This document shows, one piece after another, positions 47,090 through 55,628 of a DNA stretch of 64,000 nucleotides (position 1 is its first letter; every line of letters begins with the position of its first letter). A program made the translations under genes and the position numbers. The notes below the pieces were generated by a model. It made no database searches. It saw only the letters and a list, made by a program, of their open reading frames with translations, and was not told the DNA's origin. Origin of the DNA: Chitinophaga sp. CF118 (GTDB lineage Bacteria; Bacteroidota; Bacteroidia; Chitinophagales; Chitinophagaceae); contig NZ_FOMK01000001.1 in NCBI RefSeq assembly GCF_900112615.1, positions 310,001 through 374,000 of the forward strand, given 5' to 3'.

Positions 47090-47201
47090 GATCTGATGAA
47101 TTAAGTGAATGATGAAATTGAAGAAGCACCTTTTAAAACTGGCACCGGAATTTCCAGACATTTACTTCTGATAAGGCCAGTAATAAATGATCCTGATCAC
47201 A

Positions 47202-47582
47202 TCAGATCCTACATGTACAATATTGAATATAAAGAGGAAGAAGATCATCTCCGGGTGGAGCATGATCATTATATGTAATTAATGAGGTAGATATATTAAT
47301 TGAAGGTACCGGTACAATGATCACCGGTAAGTGCAGATATTTTTCAGCAGGTACGATAGTTTGTTGTACCTGAGAAGTTTCGTGTTGAACTGTAACCTTG
47401 CAATACTTAAATTCATCTTTGCAACATTTGCCGCTTTTGCCGCATTTATTACAAGCATCATTTACGGGAGATTTGAAACTTAACTCTGCCAGCTTGCCCA
47501 TACAGTAGTGGGCATGCACTGTAAACCCGCTAGTGATAGCAGTATACAGGATGGCTAATAATATAATAGTAAATTTCTTCAT
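47202..47582 (-). CDS. HYC_CC_PP family protein
   Basis: A 126-residue predicted exported protein. The name-giving motifs are all visible: HYC (AHYCMG after the signal segment), CC (NACNKCGKSGKCCKDE) and PP (DHAPPGDD). Eight Cys and several His suggest metal binding, and members occur next to copper genes in Bacteroidota. It is the first gene of a three-gene cluster with the HMA and barrel proteins. The copper assignment is inferred. Confidence 0.82.
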   Translation of the reverse strand: MKKFTIILLAILYTAITSGFTVHAHYCMGKLAELSFKSPVNDACNKCGKSGKCCKDEFKYCKVTVQHETSQVQQTIVPAEKYLHLPVIIVPVPSINISTSLITYNDHAPPGDDLLPLYIQYCTCRI

Positions 47583-47623
47583 CTTTATCCGGACACAAAT
47601 TTACTATTTGTATCCATTCCAAA

Positions 47624-47839
47624 CTAACTCTTCCCGTTTTCTTCAATTTTATCTGCCAGGGCCATTAGTAATGAGGTACTTACAGCATTGGTCACTTCTG
47701 CACGTACATGGCCGTCCACATCGTTTTCAAAATACACCGTTTTGCCGCCGACATTCACTTTAAACCGTTGGGAATTACCTTTATTCAGGGGTCTTACATC
47801 GTATCTGTCTGCATTGTGTTTGATTGTAAATGCCTGCAT
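47624..47839 (-). CDS. Small hypothetical protein
   Basis: A 71-residue protein beginning MQAFTIKHNADRYDVRPL, with a short beta-rich central part (FKVNVGGKTVYFENDVDG) and a helical tail. I recognise no family. It has no signal peptide or membrane segment. ATG at 47839 is used, since the frame begins earlier only with TTG. It lies between the Porin_10 gene and the HYC_CC_PP gene on the same strand. Confidence 0.6.
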   Translation of the reverse strand: MQAFTIKHNADRYDVRPLNKGNSQRFKVNVGGKTVYFENDVDGHVRAEVTNAVSTSLLMALADKIEENGKS

Positions 47840-47905
47840 ATCTTTTGGGTTTATTACCAAATCTACGCAAATGCCACGCCAAAAGATTGCAGTACAACGA
47901 ATAAA

Positions 47906-49876
47906 TTAATTAATAAACCACCAACGGATTCCCAGTCTGAAGCTAAAATTGTTATAAGGGTAGAGTGGTGCTGCAAAATTATTTTTCGAGAAAAATGTAT
48001 TGAGATTTTCTCCTCTTATATAAGCAGAAAATGATTTTATACGGAAGTGTACAAAAGCAGCCAGATCAGGAAAGTTATACTTCACTTTTTGTGTAGTCTG
48101 ATACACAAACTGACCTGTTACCGGAGAATAATCGTCCGCATAATAGTCTGTATTATATTTTGCTTCTATACCTAACATCACATTCAGGTTATTGAACAGT
48201 TTGTTCTCATAGGCCAGCCTGTGACGTGTCCATAATGTTGGGATATTTACACGCCCGTCACCATGTACCTGCTGAAAAGCAAAATCTGCATACCAGTTAT
48301 AATGTCCTGCCTGGAAATGTTTGCTGAAAATCACCTGTAACAGGTTAAATACTGCCGGAGCCTGTGCACTCTGGTAATAATCCTTGAAATAGGTATAGTT
48401 ACCAATTATGAAATAATTGACAGCCAGATTATACTTCAGCTTACGGTTATCTGCCGCAAACTGTAACTGTGTAATATTCTCTTTGGCCAAGGTACTGTTG
48501 TACCAACTGTCATAACTACTGCTGAAATACTTATAAACATAGGAAGGCTCCCGGTTTACATTACTAAAAGACAGGTGAATGTTTCCCAGTGTTTCGTTCA
48601 GGTAACGGCTCAGCATTCCACTTACATTATAGTCGCCTATATTCTGTCCTGCAATGTAAAATTCCCCTTTGGCAGAGAAATCCCATTTTTTATTACGGGT
48701 TTTATTACGGTATTCCCCATGCAGAGCCAGGTTACTGAAATGAATATCTGCATCCAGGAAGGTACCGCTGATATTATCATACCGGGCTCCCACATTAATA
48801 AAGTGTGCCAGATTGCCTCTCAGCGGGAACTGAATCAGGGAGATATCGTTAGAAAGGGTACGCCAGTTATGCCGGGCATTAATAGTATCTCCGTTAAAGG
48901 CCCAGTTATAATGTTTGGTATAGAACGTAGTATCCGGCTGTCCGTCGCTAAACCGGTAATCGTCATTTGAATATTTAAAGCTGTATTGCACACGGAATAC
49001 AGGGTCAAACTTGTAATAATCGGTTGTATCGTTCACATGAATAGTATCCCCCTTGCCCCAGTCGTATTGCTGAACCAGTAAAAATCCGGATTGCTGATAG
49101 GCCGTCTTTACCGGTATAGAGGTACTGAAAAGGCTGGAACTTGTTTCTGAGTAATTCCCAAGGTTCACATCAAGGGTTTTACGCTGGCTGTAACGGGAAT
49201 TGGTGAGTTGATCCTCCTCCCGGAGACCACCATTCTCTCCATTATTATACTTGTTAAAGAAATAACTCAGGTAAGCATTATAACGTTTGTTCTTGCTGTT
49301 ATAGCGGGATGTGATCCTGTAGATATCATGATTGGTAGCCTGCGACCGGAAATATCCCGGTGCATAGATCTTCTGATATTCGAATCCGAAGTTAAAACGG
49401 TCTGTACGGTTTTGTGTATGTAACAGCCCTATTTGCTGCTCTTTCTGGCTCCCCACCATGTACAGCATTTCTGTATAAGGACGGTTGGTTGTATAGATCC
49501 GGGCATTCTCGTGAGAAAAGCCATAGTTGTCAAAGCTGTGAAAGCCCGCATCAAAACCGCTCTGCATGCGGGGGGCAAAGGTAATGCTACGTGCAGGAGA
49601 ACCATTATTACCCAAAAAAACATAATTAGCCGGCACCCGCAGGAAGCTGCCATTAAAATCAGCAACGGAAGAATCTACTCTGTAATCAGTCGGCTCTCCC
49701 AGGCGGCGGTAAGTAATAGTAAGTGTATCCAGATCATGTACATGTTTAGTGGTATCCCTGGTCATTTTGGATCCACTCCCGCTACCACTCCCTATATTAT
49801 TGAGACGGTTGCTTATCTGTGCATGTAGTTGTTGCACACCGAACAGTAAACAACATATTAAAATAAATGACCTCAT
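47906..49876 (-). CDS. Putative outer-membrane porin (Porin_10 family)
   Basis: A 656-residue protein with signal peptide (1-19, ending LHA). A Gly/Ser-rich stretch (GSGSGSG) and an Asp/Thr-rich linker lead into a long beta-barrel region rich in Tyr, Asn and Asp. The final strand ends in Trp-Phe (RLGIRWWFIN), as in outer-membrane proteins. The layout matches the Porin_10 family of Bacteroidota. It lies 38 bp downstream of the purine nucleoside phosphorylase gene, so nucleoside passage is a possible but unproven role. Confidence 0.82.
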   Translation of the reverse strand: MRSFILICCLLFGVQQLHAQISNRLNNIGSGSGSGSKMTRDTTKHVHDLDTLTITYRRLGEPTDYRVDSSVADFNGSFLRVPANYVFLGNNGSPARSITFAPRMQSGFDAGFHSFDNYGFSHENARIYTTNRPYTEMLYMVGSQKEQQIGLLHTQNRTDRFNFGFEYQKIYAPGYFRSQATNHDIYRITSRYNSKNKRYNAYLSYFFNKYNNGENGGLREEDQLTNSRYSQRKTLDVNLGNYSETSSSLFSTSIPVKTAYQQSGFLLVQQYDWGKGDTIHVNDTTDYYKFDPVFRVQYSFKYSNDDYRFSDGQPDTTFYTKHYNWAFNGDTINARHNWRTLSNDISLIQFPLRGNLAHFINVGARYDNISGTFLDADIHFSNLALHGEYRNKTRNKKWDFSAKGEFYIAGQNIGDYNVSGMLSRYLNETLGNIHLSFSNVNREPSYVYKYFSSSYDSWYNSTLAKENITQLQFAADNRKLKYNLAVNYFIIGNYTYFKDYYQSAQAPAVFNLLQVIFSKHFQAGHYNWYADFAFQQVHGDGRVNIPTLWTRHRLAYENKLFNNLNVMLGIEAKYNTDYYADDYSPVTGQFVYQTTQKVKYNFPDLAAFVHFRIKSFSAYIRGENLNTFFSKNNFAAPLYPYNNFSFRLGIRWWFIN

Positions 49877-49914
49877 CCTTTGATATATTTCCTGCGTCTT
49901 GTTTCTTCTTGCTA

Positions 49915-50736
49915 TTATAAAGCACTGATTAATTCCCTGAAAATAAGGGTTAATTTCGGTTCAGCAGCGTTTGCTGCTTCCAATACCTCTTCATGGGTGA
50001 TCACATTCTCTTCTTCCCTGATACCCAGGTCGGTAATTACGCTCATCGCAAAGATCTGTAAACCACTGTGTACGCCTACAATTACTTCAGGCACTGTACT
50101 CATTCCAACAGCATCCCCTCCTATCACATGCATAAATTTATACTCTGCCCGGGTTTCAAAAGTTGGCCCCTGCACACCCACATAGACGCCTGTATGTACA
50201 GGAATATTGTTAGCACCTGCAATTTCTTTCGCTTTGGCAATCAGCACTTTGGAATAGGGCTCACTCATATCCGGGAACCGGGGCCCCAGTTCCGCGATGT
50301 TTGTACCCCGCAGTGGATGTTCCGGCTGCAGATTGATATGGTCGCGGATGATCATCAGATCACCCACCTTAAACTGCGCATTCATACCCCCTGCCGCATT
50401 GGATAACAGCAAGGTACGCACGCCAAGAGCCTTCATTACCCTTACCGGGAAGGTTACCTGTTGCATAGAATGACCTTCATAATAATGAAATCTGCCAGCC
50501 ATGGCTACCACGGGGCGCCCATTCATTTTCCCGAGAATTAATTTTCCCCGGTGTCCTTCCACGGAGGAAGAGGGAAAATATGGGATTTCCTCGTAAGGAA
50601 TTTCTATACTGTCTGTAATATCACCGGCCAGGTTTCCCAGTCCGCTACCCAGTATGATACCAACCTGTGGTGTTTCCGGCCATTCTTTTTTTATATGGTC
50701 CGCAGCAGCAGCTATTTGTTGTAACAGATCACTCAT
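49915..50736 (-). CDS. Purine-nucleoside phosphorylase (trimeric type)
   Basis: A 273-residue purine salvage enzyme that splits (deoxy)inosine or guanosine with phosphate. The phosphate-binding GSGLG lies at 30-34. GHRGKLILGKMNGRPVVAMAGRFHYYEGH, LLLSNAAGGMN and the late ADAVGMSTVPE-like GDAVGMSTVPEV are signatures of the trimeric PNP (PunA) class. An exact -7 promoter element lies upstream. It is followed by a porin gene on the same strand. Confidence 0.95.
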   Translation of the reverse strand: MSDLLQQIAAAADHIKKEWPETPQVGIILGSGLGNLAGDITDSIEIPYEEIPYFPSSSVEGHRGKLILGKMNGRPVVAMAGRFHYYEGHSMQQVTFPVRVMKALGVRTLLLSNAAGGMNAQFKVGDLMIIRDHINLQPEHPLRGTNIAELGPRFPDMSEPYSKVLIAKAKEIAGANNIPVHTGVYVGVQGPTFETRAEYKFMHVIGGDAVGMSTVPEVIVGVHSGLQIFAMSVITDLGIREEENVITHEEVLEAANAAEPKLTLIFRELISAL

Positions 50737-50761
50737 TATTATGTCATTTAATCAGGTTGCG

Positions 50762-50769
50762 CAAAGTTA
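50762..50769 (-). promoter_or_regulatory. Candidate promoter -7 element of the PNP gene
   Basis: The minus strand reads TAACTTTG, an exact TAnnTTTG match, 25 bp before the ATG at 50736. The -33 spacing is not ideal. Confidence 0.5.
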
Positions 50770-50841
50770 TTTTTAATTCACAAAACACTGCTGTTTTATA
50801 TTTAAATCATAATGACCTATTTTAGCGCAAATTTTTATCAG

Positions 50842-52056
50842 ATGAACTTACATGAATACCAGGCTAAAGAACTGTTGAAGAAATATAACGTACCGGTACA
50901 GGAAGGGATTCCGGTAGAAACACCGGAAGCGGCGGCAGAAGCTTACAAGCAATTGAAAGTACAATATGGTAATGAATATGCAGTAGTAAAAGCCCAGATC
51001 CATGCCGGCGGACGTGGTAAGGGAACCATTCGTGGTAAAGAACAAAGAGGTGTTGCTGTTGGTAAGAATGCAGAAGATGTTAAAACTATAGCCGGTAATC
51101 TCCTGGGCGGTGTACTGGTTACCATTCAAACCGGAGATGCCGGTAAGCTGGTAAATAAGGTACTGGTTGCACAGGATGTATACTATCCGGGTCCTAACCC
51201 CATAAAAGAATTATACCTGTCTATCCTCCTGGACCGTGCAAAAGGCCAGAACGTGATTATGTACTCCACAGAAGGTGGTATGGACATTGAGGAAGTGGCA
51301 CACAACACTCCTGATAAGATTTTCAAGGAGTGGGTACAGCCTAACACCACCCTGCAACCATTCCAGGGCAGGAAAATCGCTTTTAACTTTGGATTGAGCG
51401 GCGAAGCCTTCAAGAACATGGTTAAATTCGTAACTAACCTGTACAATGCCTACGTTGGTCTTGATGCAGCTATGCTGGAAATCAACCCGTTATTCAAAAC
51501 CAGCGATGAAAAAATCATTGCGGTTGACTGTAAACTGAACCTGGATGACAACGCCCTGATGCGCCACCCCGAGCTGGAAGCACTGCGTGATATTACAGAA
51601 GAAGATCCTACAGAAGTAGAAGCAGGTAAATACAATCTGAACTTCGTAAAACTGGATGGTAACGTAGGTTGTATGGTAAACGGTGCCGGTTTGGCCATGG
51701 CTACCATGGATATGATCAAACTGAGTGGCGGTGAGCCTGCAAACTTCCTGGACGTAGGAGGTAGCGCAAACGCACAAACAGTGGAAGCAGGTTTCCGTAT
51801 CATCCTGAAAGATCCTAAAGTAAAGGCAATCCTGATCAATATCTTCGGTGGTATTGTTCGTTGCGACCGTGTTGCACAGGGTGTAATCGATGCTTATAAA
51901 TCTATTGGTAACATTACTGTTCCTATCATCGTACGTCTGCAAGGTACCAACGCTGAAGAAGCACAGAAACTGATCGGCGAAAGTGGACTGAAAGTGCAGT
52001 CTGCCATCCTGCTCAGCGAAGCTGCTGCACTGGTAAACAAAGCTGTAAACGCTTAA
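50842..52056 (+). CDS. sucC: Succinyl-CoA synthetase, beta subunit (ADP-forming)
   Basis: A 404-residue TCA-cycle subunit. The ATP-grasp domain (1-about 240) starts MNLHEYQAKELLKKY and includes KAQIHAGGRGKG and EINPLF. The CoA-ligase half has DVGGSAN and ILINIFGGIVRCDRVAQG. ATG at 50842 is the family start; the longer frame from 50812 overlaps the -7-like element TATTTTAG at 50818-50825. sucD is not adjacent. It is divergent from the PNP gene. Confidence 0.97.
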   Translation: MNLHEYQAKELLKKYNVPVQEGIPVETPEAAAEAYKQLKVQYGNEYAVVKAQIHAGGRGKGTIRGKEQRGVAVGKNAEDVKTIAGNLLGGVLVTIQTGDAGKLVNKVLVAQDVYYPGPNPIKELYLSILLDRAKGQNVIMYSTEGGMDIEEVAHNTPDKIFKEWVQPNTTLQPFQGRKIAFNFGLSGEAFKNMVKFVTNLYNAYVGLDAAMLEINPLFKTSDEKIIAVDCKLNLDDNALMRHPELEALRDITEEDPTEVEAGKYNLNFVKLDGNVGCMVNGAGLAMATMDMIKLSGGEPANFLDVGGSANAQTVEAGFRIILKDPKVKAILINIFGGIVRCDRVAQGVIDAYKSIGNITVPIIVRLQGTNAEEAQKLIGESGLKVQSAILLSEAAALVNKAVNA

Positions 52057-52078
52057 TTAAAAGGCTTTTATAATATTG

Positions 52079-52115
52079 AAAGGGCTGTATCAAATTTTGG
52101 TACAGCCTTTTTTTC
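52079..52115 (+). terminator. Terminator after sucC
   Basis: A 10-bp stem with one bulged G (52079-52089 with 52101-52110) and an 11-nt loop, followed by a T run. Confidence 0.88.
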
Positions 52116-52127
52116 TGGGAGAGAGCG

Positions 52128-52283
52128 TTTAAGCAACTCTCAGGTCCTTTATTTATTTTTGGTAACACCTCTTTATCTTTTATCAGACATTAAAAAGATC
52201 ATTTAATGTAATTAGATCTGTTAAATTGATCTGTTCAGAAAAGGGGGCTCCATTAAGCAGTTCTCAAACCCTATTTATTTTTG
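52128..52283 (+). repeat. Two imperfect direct repeats ending in promoter -7 elements
   Basis: Copies at 52128-52161 and 52251-52283 share TTAAGCA, TCTCA and the end TATTTATTTTTG. Each end includes TATTTTTG, an exact TAnnTTTG element on the plus strand (52154-52161 and 52276-52283). They may be two promoters or duplicated regulatory sites. Confidence 0.5.
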
Positions 52284-52454
52284 ATTTAATTCACTTTTTA
52301 TGAGGGAAATAACGTACCCCTAAAGCTCTTATTTTCCTTCTTCACTAAACATATAATAAATTATTTAAAATTATACTGAATTATTAGTCAGTATTGAAAA
52401 TGTCACCCCTGATCAATAGGGTTTCATAACCTATTGAGTCTTATTGCTTACAGA

Positions 52455-52509
52455 TATATAACCCCTATATAACCCCTATACATCCCCTATTTTAGCCGTA
52501 TATAATCCC
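52455..52509. repeat. Array of five 11-bp repeats (TATATAACCCC)
   Basis: Five head-to-tail 11-mers: TATATAACCCC (52455-52465), an identical copy (52466-52476), TATACATCCCC, TATTTTAGCCG and TATATAATCCC (52499-52509). A perfect 6-bp dyad CCCTAT-ATAG-ATAGGG follows at 52511-52526. The last unit ends 294 bp before the DUF4407 start. Confidence 0.75.
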
Positions 52510-52803
52510 ACCCTATATAGATAGGGCTTATATACCTGTTATATTAGTTTGTGTTCATTGATATTGATAAGACTTCATACTTATAAAGAACCCTCTGCAT
52601 ACCTTATCATATTTACCAACCGTGGTTATTCAATTGCTGTGATCAACTCCGGAAATCTCCTTTATTTGTCCTATCACATTTATTAACCCCTTGATCACTT
52701 ATTTCAATTTTGATTGGCAGAAAAAACTACCTTTATAATCCATCCTTTATATGCACCTGCGGCCCGCGGGGTTACTTTTTATTTCTTATATCAAAATGTA
52801 TTC

Positions 52804-53823
52804 ATGAAGAGGATCGGCGATTTCTTTCTTTTTTGTTCAGGGGCTCATATACCTATGCTTCGGCGTGCACCATCAGAAACCAATAAATACGGCGGTATTG
52901 GCGCCACAATATTCTTTACAGGGCTACTGGCTGCGCTCTCTGGCGGTTATGCTTTGTGGACAGTATTTGGCCAGTTATGGGCCGCATTCTTATTCGCTAT
53001 TGTATGGGGATTGATGATCTTTAACCTGGATCGTTACATCGTATCCGGTATGAAAAAGCGGGACGGCTTCGGAAAAGAACTGGCCCTGGCCACTCCCAGG
53101 ATCTTGCTGGCAGTGCTGATAGCAATAGTCATTTCCAAACCACTGGAATTACAGGTCTTCAACAAAGAAATACAACAGGAGCTGATCACTATGGAACAGC
53201 AGGTATTCAAAACCCAGGAGGACAAGGTGAAAGAACGCTACCAGCAACGGATCAATGAGCTGAATGGGGAAATCGCATTACTGAACAGCGGTATTCAGCA
53301 ACAAGCGGCCAAACGGGATACCCTGCAGCTGATTGCCCAACAGGAAGCCGATGGTACCGGAGGCTCCCGCAAGCGTAATCTTGGTCCTATCTACAAAGCG
53401 AAAAAAGCAGATGCAGACAGTGCTACGGCAATGCTTGCGACTATCAGTAATCAGAATGGAACCCTCATCCGCCAAAAACGACAGGAACTCCAGTCCATTG
53501 ACTCCACATTCAAAAATACCGTTCAACAGCTGGACCGCAGTCATATAGACGGACTGGCATCCCGCCTTGATGCACTCGGACATCTTACAGACCGTAGTGA
53601 ACCTGTACGATGGGCCAATTGGTTCATTACCCTACTGTTCATCACTATAGAAACAGCACCGGTATTTGTAAAGCTCATTTCTCCACGCGGCCCTTATGAC
53701 GACCTGCTGGATGTGCATGAACATTCATTCAAAATTTACAAAAGGGAACGGATCGAAAAGATGGAAAGGGCATATAATGAAAGAATGATGATAGGTGGGG
53801 CGGCAACGTCAGCTACCTCATAG
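52804..53823 (+). CDS. DUF4407 membrane protein
   Basis: A 339-residue inner-membrane protein of the DUF4407 family. Hydrophobic segments (about 37-58, 63-82 and 99-123) and a fourth near the C-terminus (about 277-298, LLFITIETAPVFVKLI) enclose a long soluble coiled-coil region (about 130-270) rich in Gln and Glu. NLDRYIVSGMKK after the second span is typical. Function unknown. ATG at 52804 is used; the reading frame extends upstream to a TTG at 52714 without family-like sequence. It stands alone behind a 747-bp non-coding region. Confidence 0.82.
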   Translation: MKRIGDFFLFCSGAHIPMLRRAPSETNKYGGIGATIFFTGLLAALSGGYALWTVFGQLWAAFLFAIVWGLMIFNLDRYIVSGMKKRDGFGKELALATPRILLAVLIAIVISKPLELQVFNKEIQQELITMEQQVFKTQEDKVKERYQQRINELNGEIALLNSGIQQQAAKRDTLQLIAQQEADGTGGSRKRNLGPIYKAKKADADSATAMLATISNQNGTLIRQKRQELQSIDSTFKNTVQQLDRSHIDGLASRLDALGHLTDRSEPVRWANWFITLLFITIETAPVFVKLISPRGPYDDLLDVHEHSFKIYKRERIEKMERAYNERMMIGGAATSATS

Positions 53824-53829
53824 TATTCG

Positions 53830-54450
53830 TCAGGCTGCAATTACCTCTACCTCATAAACAGGGCTGAACAGGTATACCTTTTTTGTGGCTACCTCCTCGC
53901 AGCGGTAACGCTTGCGGATCTTTTCCCCTTTCTTGAAGATCCGGCCGTCTTTGGTCCGGAAAAGCTGGTGAAGGGGTATTTGTTCCACCAGGTAATGATT
54001 CTCTTTCTGCAGATCATAACGTTTCAGTACCCGCATCAGGTCATCGTCTGCACAGGAACTGGCCGCAGGGTTCTGAATACTCTGGCGTACAGCCGCTTCC
54101 ACATCGTGCGGTAAGAAACCTTTGCCCACAAATTGTTTAAGGATATGTGAAAACTGTACTTTCCACTCTTTTCCATGAGAGGCTACGGTATTACCGTAGT
54201 GCATATAGGTGGTAAGATGAGAGATTTCATGAAGGAGAGTGATGAGAAAAGCATACCTGTTAAGATTCCCATTGATGCTGATGCGGTGGCCCCCCTTTCT
54301 GTCAGGGTGGCGATAATCTCCGAGAATACTTTGCCGCTCACGTGTAACGGTAAGATGTACCTTATATTCTGTAAGGTAAGCCATCACCTGCTCAAATGTT
54401 CCATCTGGCAGGTATCCGGACAATGCATGTAAAGGTGCCTCCTGCTTCAC
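53830..54450 (-). CDS. SprT-like zinc metalloprotein
   Basis: A 206-residue SprT/Spartan-like protein. The zinc-site helix HEISHLTTYMHYG carries HExxH (about 74-78), and a downstream HGKEW supplies a third ligand. GDYRHPDRKGGHRISINGNLNRYAFLITLLHE matches SprT-like domains of Bacteroidota. There is no C-terminal zinc ribbon. It begins with GTG at 54450, since no nearby ATG keeps the conserved N-terminus. It is the last gene of the bactofilin/AtpZ/AtpI-like cluster, 7 bp after the previous gene. Protease activity is inferred from the motif only. Confidence 0.82.
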   Translation of the reverse strand: MKQEAPLHALSGYLPDGTFEQVMAYLTEYKVHLTVTRERQSILGDYRHPDRKGGHRISINGNLNRYAFLITLLHEISHLTTYMHYGNTVASHGKEWKVQFSHILKQFVGKGFLPHDVEAAVRQSIQNPAASSCADDDLMRVLKRYDLQKENHYLVEQIPLHQLFRTKDGRIFKKGEKIRKRYRCEEVATKKVYLFSPVYEVEVIAA

Positions 54451-54457
54451 AACCAGT

Positions 54458-54844
54458 TCAACTTTTTTTCTTTGTTACCCGCTGAAGACTTAACGTTTCT
54501 ACTACCGTATAAGCCACATATAAAAACATCAGGATAAAAACGGTTGTTCTGCTTGTGTTAGCTCTGTTGATGATTACATACACAGCAATACCTACCAGGC
54601 ATAACATCAGTTTGCTGAGCGTAGAAGCATATACCATCCGCACAAAGGCGTTGTTATTGGAAGATTGCAGACCTTTCCGGTTCATATTATATGATAAACC
54701 AGTGATAAGGGCTAAAGCCAGGTTGCCAATAAGCAGCACATTATGGTGAGCCCCTGTTTCAAGCAACCAGGCTTTCAAAAATATAAGAGTACAATTAACT
54801 ATGATAAAGAGGACGATTAGCCTCAAATAAAACCTGTCACTCAT
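54458..54844 (-). CDS. AtpI-like four-helix membrane protein
   Basis: A 128-residue integral membrane protein with about four hydrophobic segments (about 8-27, 36-52, 68-92 and 97-118) and a basic tail (VTKKKS). It overlaps the AtpZ gene by 8 bp. In many Bacteroidota a similar small membrane protein lies between atpZ and atpB, so it is probably an AtpI-type assembly factor, but no motif proves this and no ATP synthase gene follows here. Confidence 0.62.
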   Translation of the reverse strand: MSDRFYLRLIVLFIIVNCTLIFLKAWLLETGAHHNVLLIGNLALALITGLSYNMNRKGLQSSNNNAFVRMVYASTLSKLMLCLVGIAVYVIINRANTSRTTVFILMFLYVAYTVVETLSLQRVTKKKS

Positions 54845-55067
54845 TCCTGCGGGTGTCTTTGATGATTTGCCACAAAAGTATGGTTAATGCCAATAAAGAA
54901 AAAATGATCATAAAAACAGGAAAAGACCATCCTGTTCGCTGGTCAAGTTTATAACCGGCAAATACAGCCAACCCTAATCCGGCCATCATCTGAAAAGCTA
55001 AGCCTGCATAGCGTAATGCCAGATTAGGCTTCTTCGGTGGTTTGTGCTGAGATAACGGATCTTCCAT
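54837..55067 (-). CDS. AtpZ/AtpI family protein
   Basis: A 76-residue membrane protein with two hydrophobic helices (about 17-39 and 47-68) and the family segment YAGLAFQMMAGLGLAVFAGYKLDQRTGWSFPVF (Gly-rich helix, then D/R turn). AtpZ/AtpI proteins assist F0 rotor assembly or Mg/Ca transport at ATP synthase loci. Its start lies inside the bactofilin gene (44-bp overlap) and its end overlaps the next gene by 8 bp, so expression is tightly coupled. Confidence 0.82.
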   Translation of the reverse strand: MEDPLSQHKPPKKPNLALRYAGLAFQMMAGLGLAVFAGYKLDQRTGWSFPVFMIIFSLLALTILLWQIIKDTRRNE

Positions 55068-55476
55068 TTAATTTTTCTTTCTGACTATCTGCTGCAGCTA
55101 CATCTTCCGGCTCCATATAACAACGGCCATTGAATTTTGCAGATGGCTCCATTTCAAAATGGGCGGTGTAAACATCTCCTTTTACAAGCGCACTTGCCTT
55201 CAGGAAAAGCAGATCTTCAACTTTAATAATACCGGTCACTTTACCCAGTATATCTGCACTCTGGCATACCAGGTCGCCGGTGATTTCACCCTCAGGACCT
55301 ACTACGATCTTTGCTTTTGTTGATACCAGACCATGCACCTGGCCATCAATGCGAATGTCCCCTTCGCATACAATATCCCCTTGAATTGAGGTTCCACTGC
55401 CTATAATGTTCACATTGGAAGTAGGCATTACTGATTTGCCTTCGTTTCTGGCATTACGGTTGTTGTTGCTAAACAT
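55024..55476 (-). CDS. Bactofilin (polymer-forming cytoskeletal protein)
   Basis: A 150-residue protein with the bactofilin beta-helix core (about 22-115): NIIGSGTSIQGDIVCEGDIRIDGQVHG, GPEGEITGDLVCQSADILGKVTG and LKASALVKGDVYTAHFEMEPSAKFNGRCYM. Bactofilins polymerise without nucleotide, often near the membrane, and work with M23 peptidases in cell shape. It follows the membrane protein at 55629-56033, which resembles the N-terminal part of such a peptidase, and overlaps atpZ by 44 bp. Confidence 0.93.
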   Translation of the reverse strand: MFSNNNRNARNEGKSVMPTSNVNIIGSGTSIQGDIVCEGDIRIDGQVHGLVSTKAKIVVGPEGEITGDLVCQSADILGKVTGIIKVEDLLFLKASALVKGDVYTAHFEMEPSAKFNGRCYMEPEDVAAADSQKEKLNGRSVISAQTTEEA

Positions 55477-55628
55477 AGGATTTTAAGGTTTTTCAGCTTT
55501 AGTTAGTGTTTGTAAGATAGTATTATTAGTTTACATATTATTAAAGATTGGCTATCACTTCTTTCAAGAAGTTGTCCACATTCTCCCCTAACGGTAAATT
55601 GTCCCTTTTATGTATAATTGAATAGTAG

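Larger units (their letters stand above)
52057..52803. other. 747-bp non-coding region upstream of the DUF4407 gene
   Basis: No credible gene on either strand. It holds the sucC terminator, two imperfect direct repeats each ending in an exact -7 element (52128-52161 and 52251-52283), and an 8-bp inverted repeat with a 7-bp loop (52187-52209). Further on are a 7-bp inverted repeat CAATAGG/CCTATTG (52414-52436), an array of five 11-bp repeats (52455-52509) and a dyad CCCTAT/ATAGGG (52511-52526). It could encode a small RNA or form a complex control region. No known riboswitch was recognised. Confidence 0.5.

Noticed and set aside
52714..52803. N-terminal extension of the DUF4407 protein
   Set aside because: It would need a TTG start, has no family-like sequence, and the ATG at 52804 precedes the conserved region directly.
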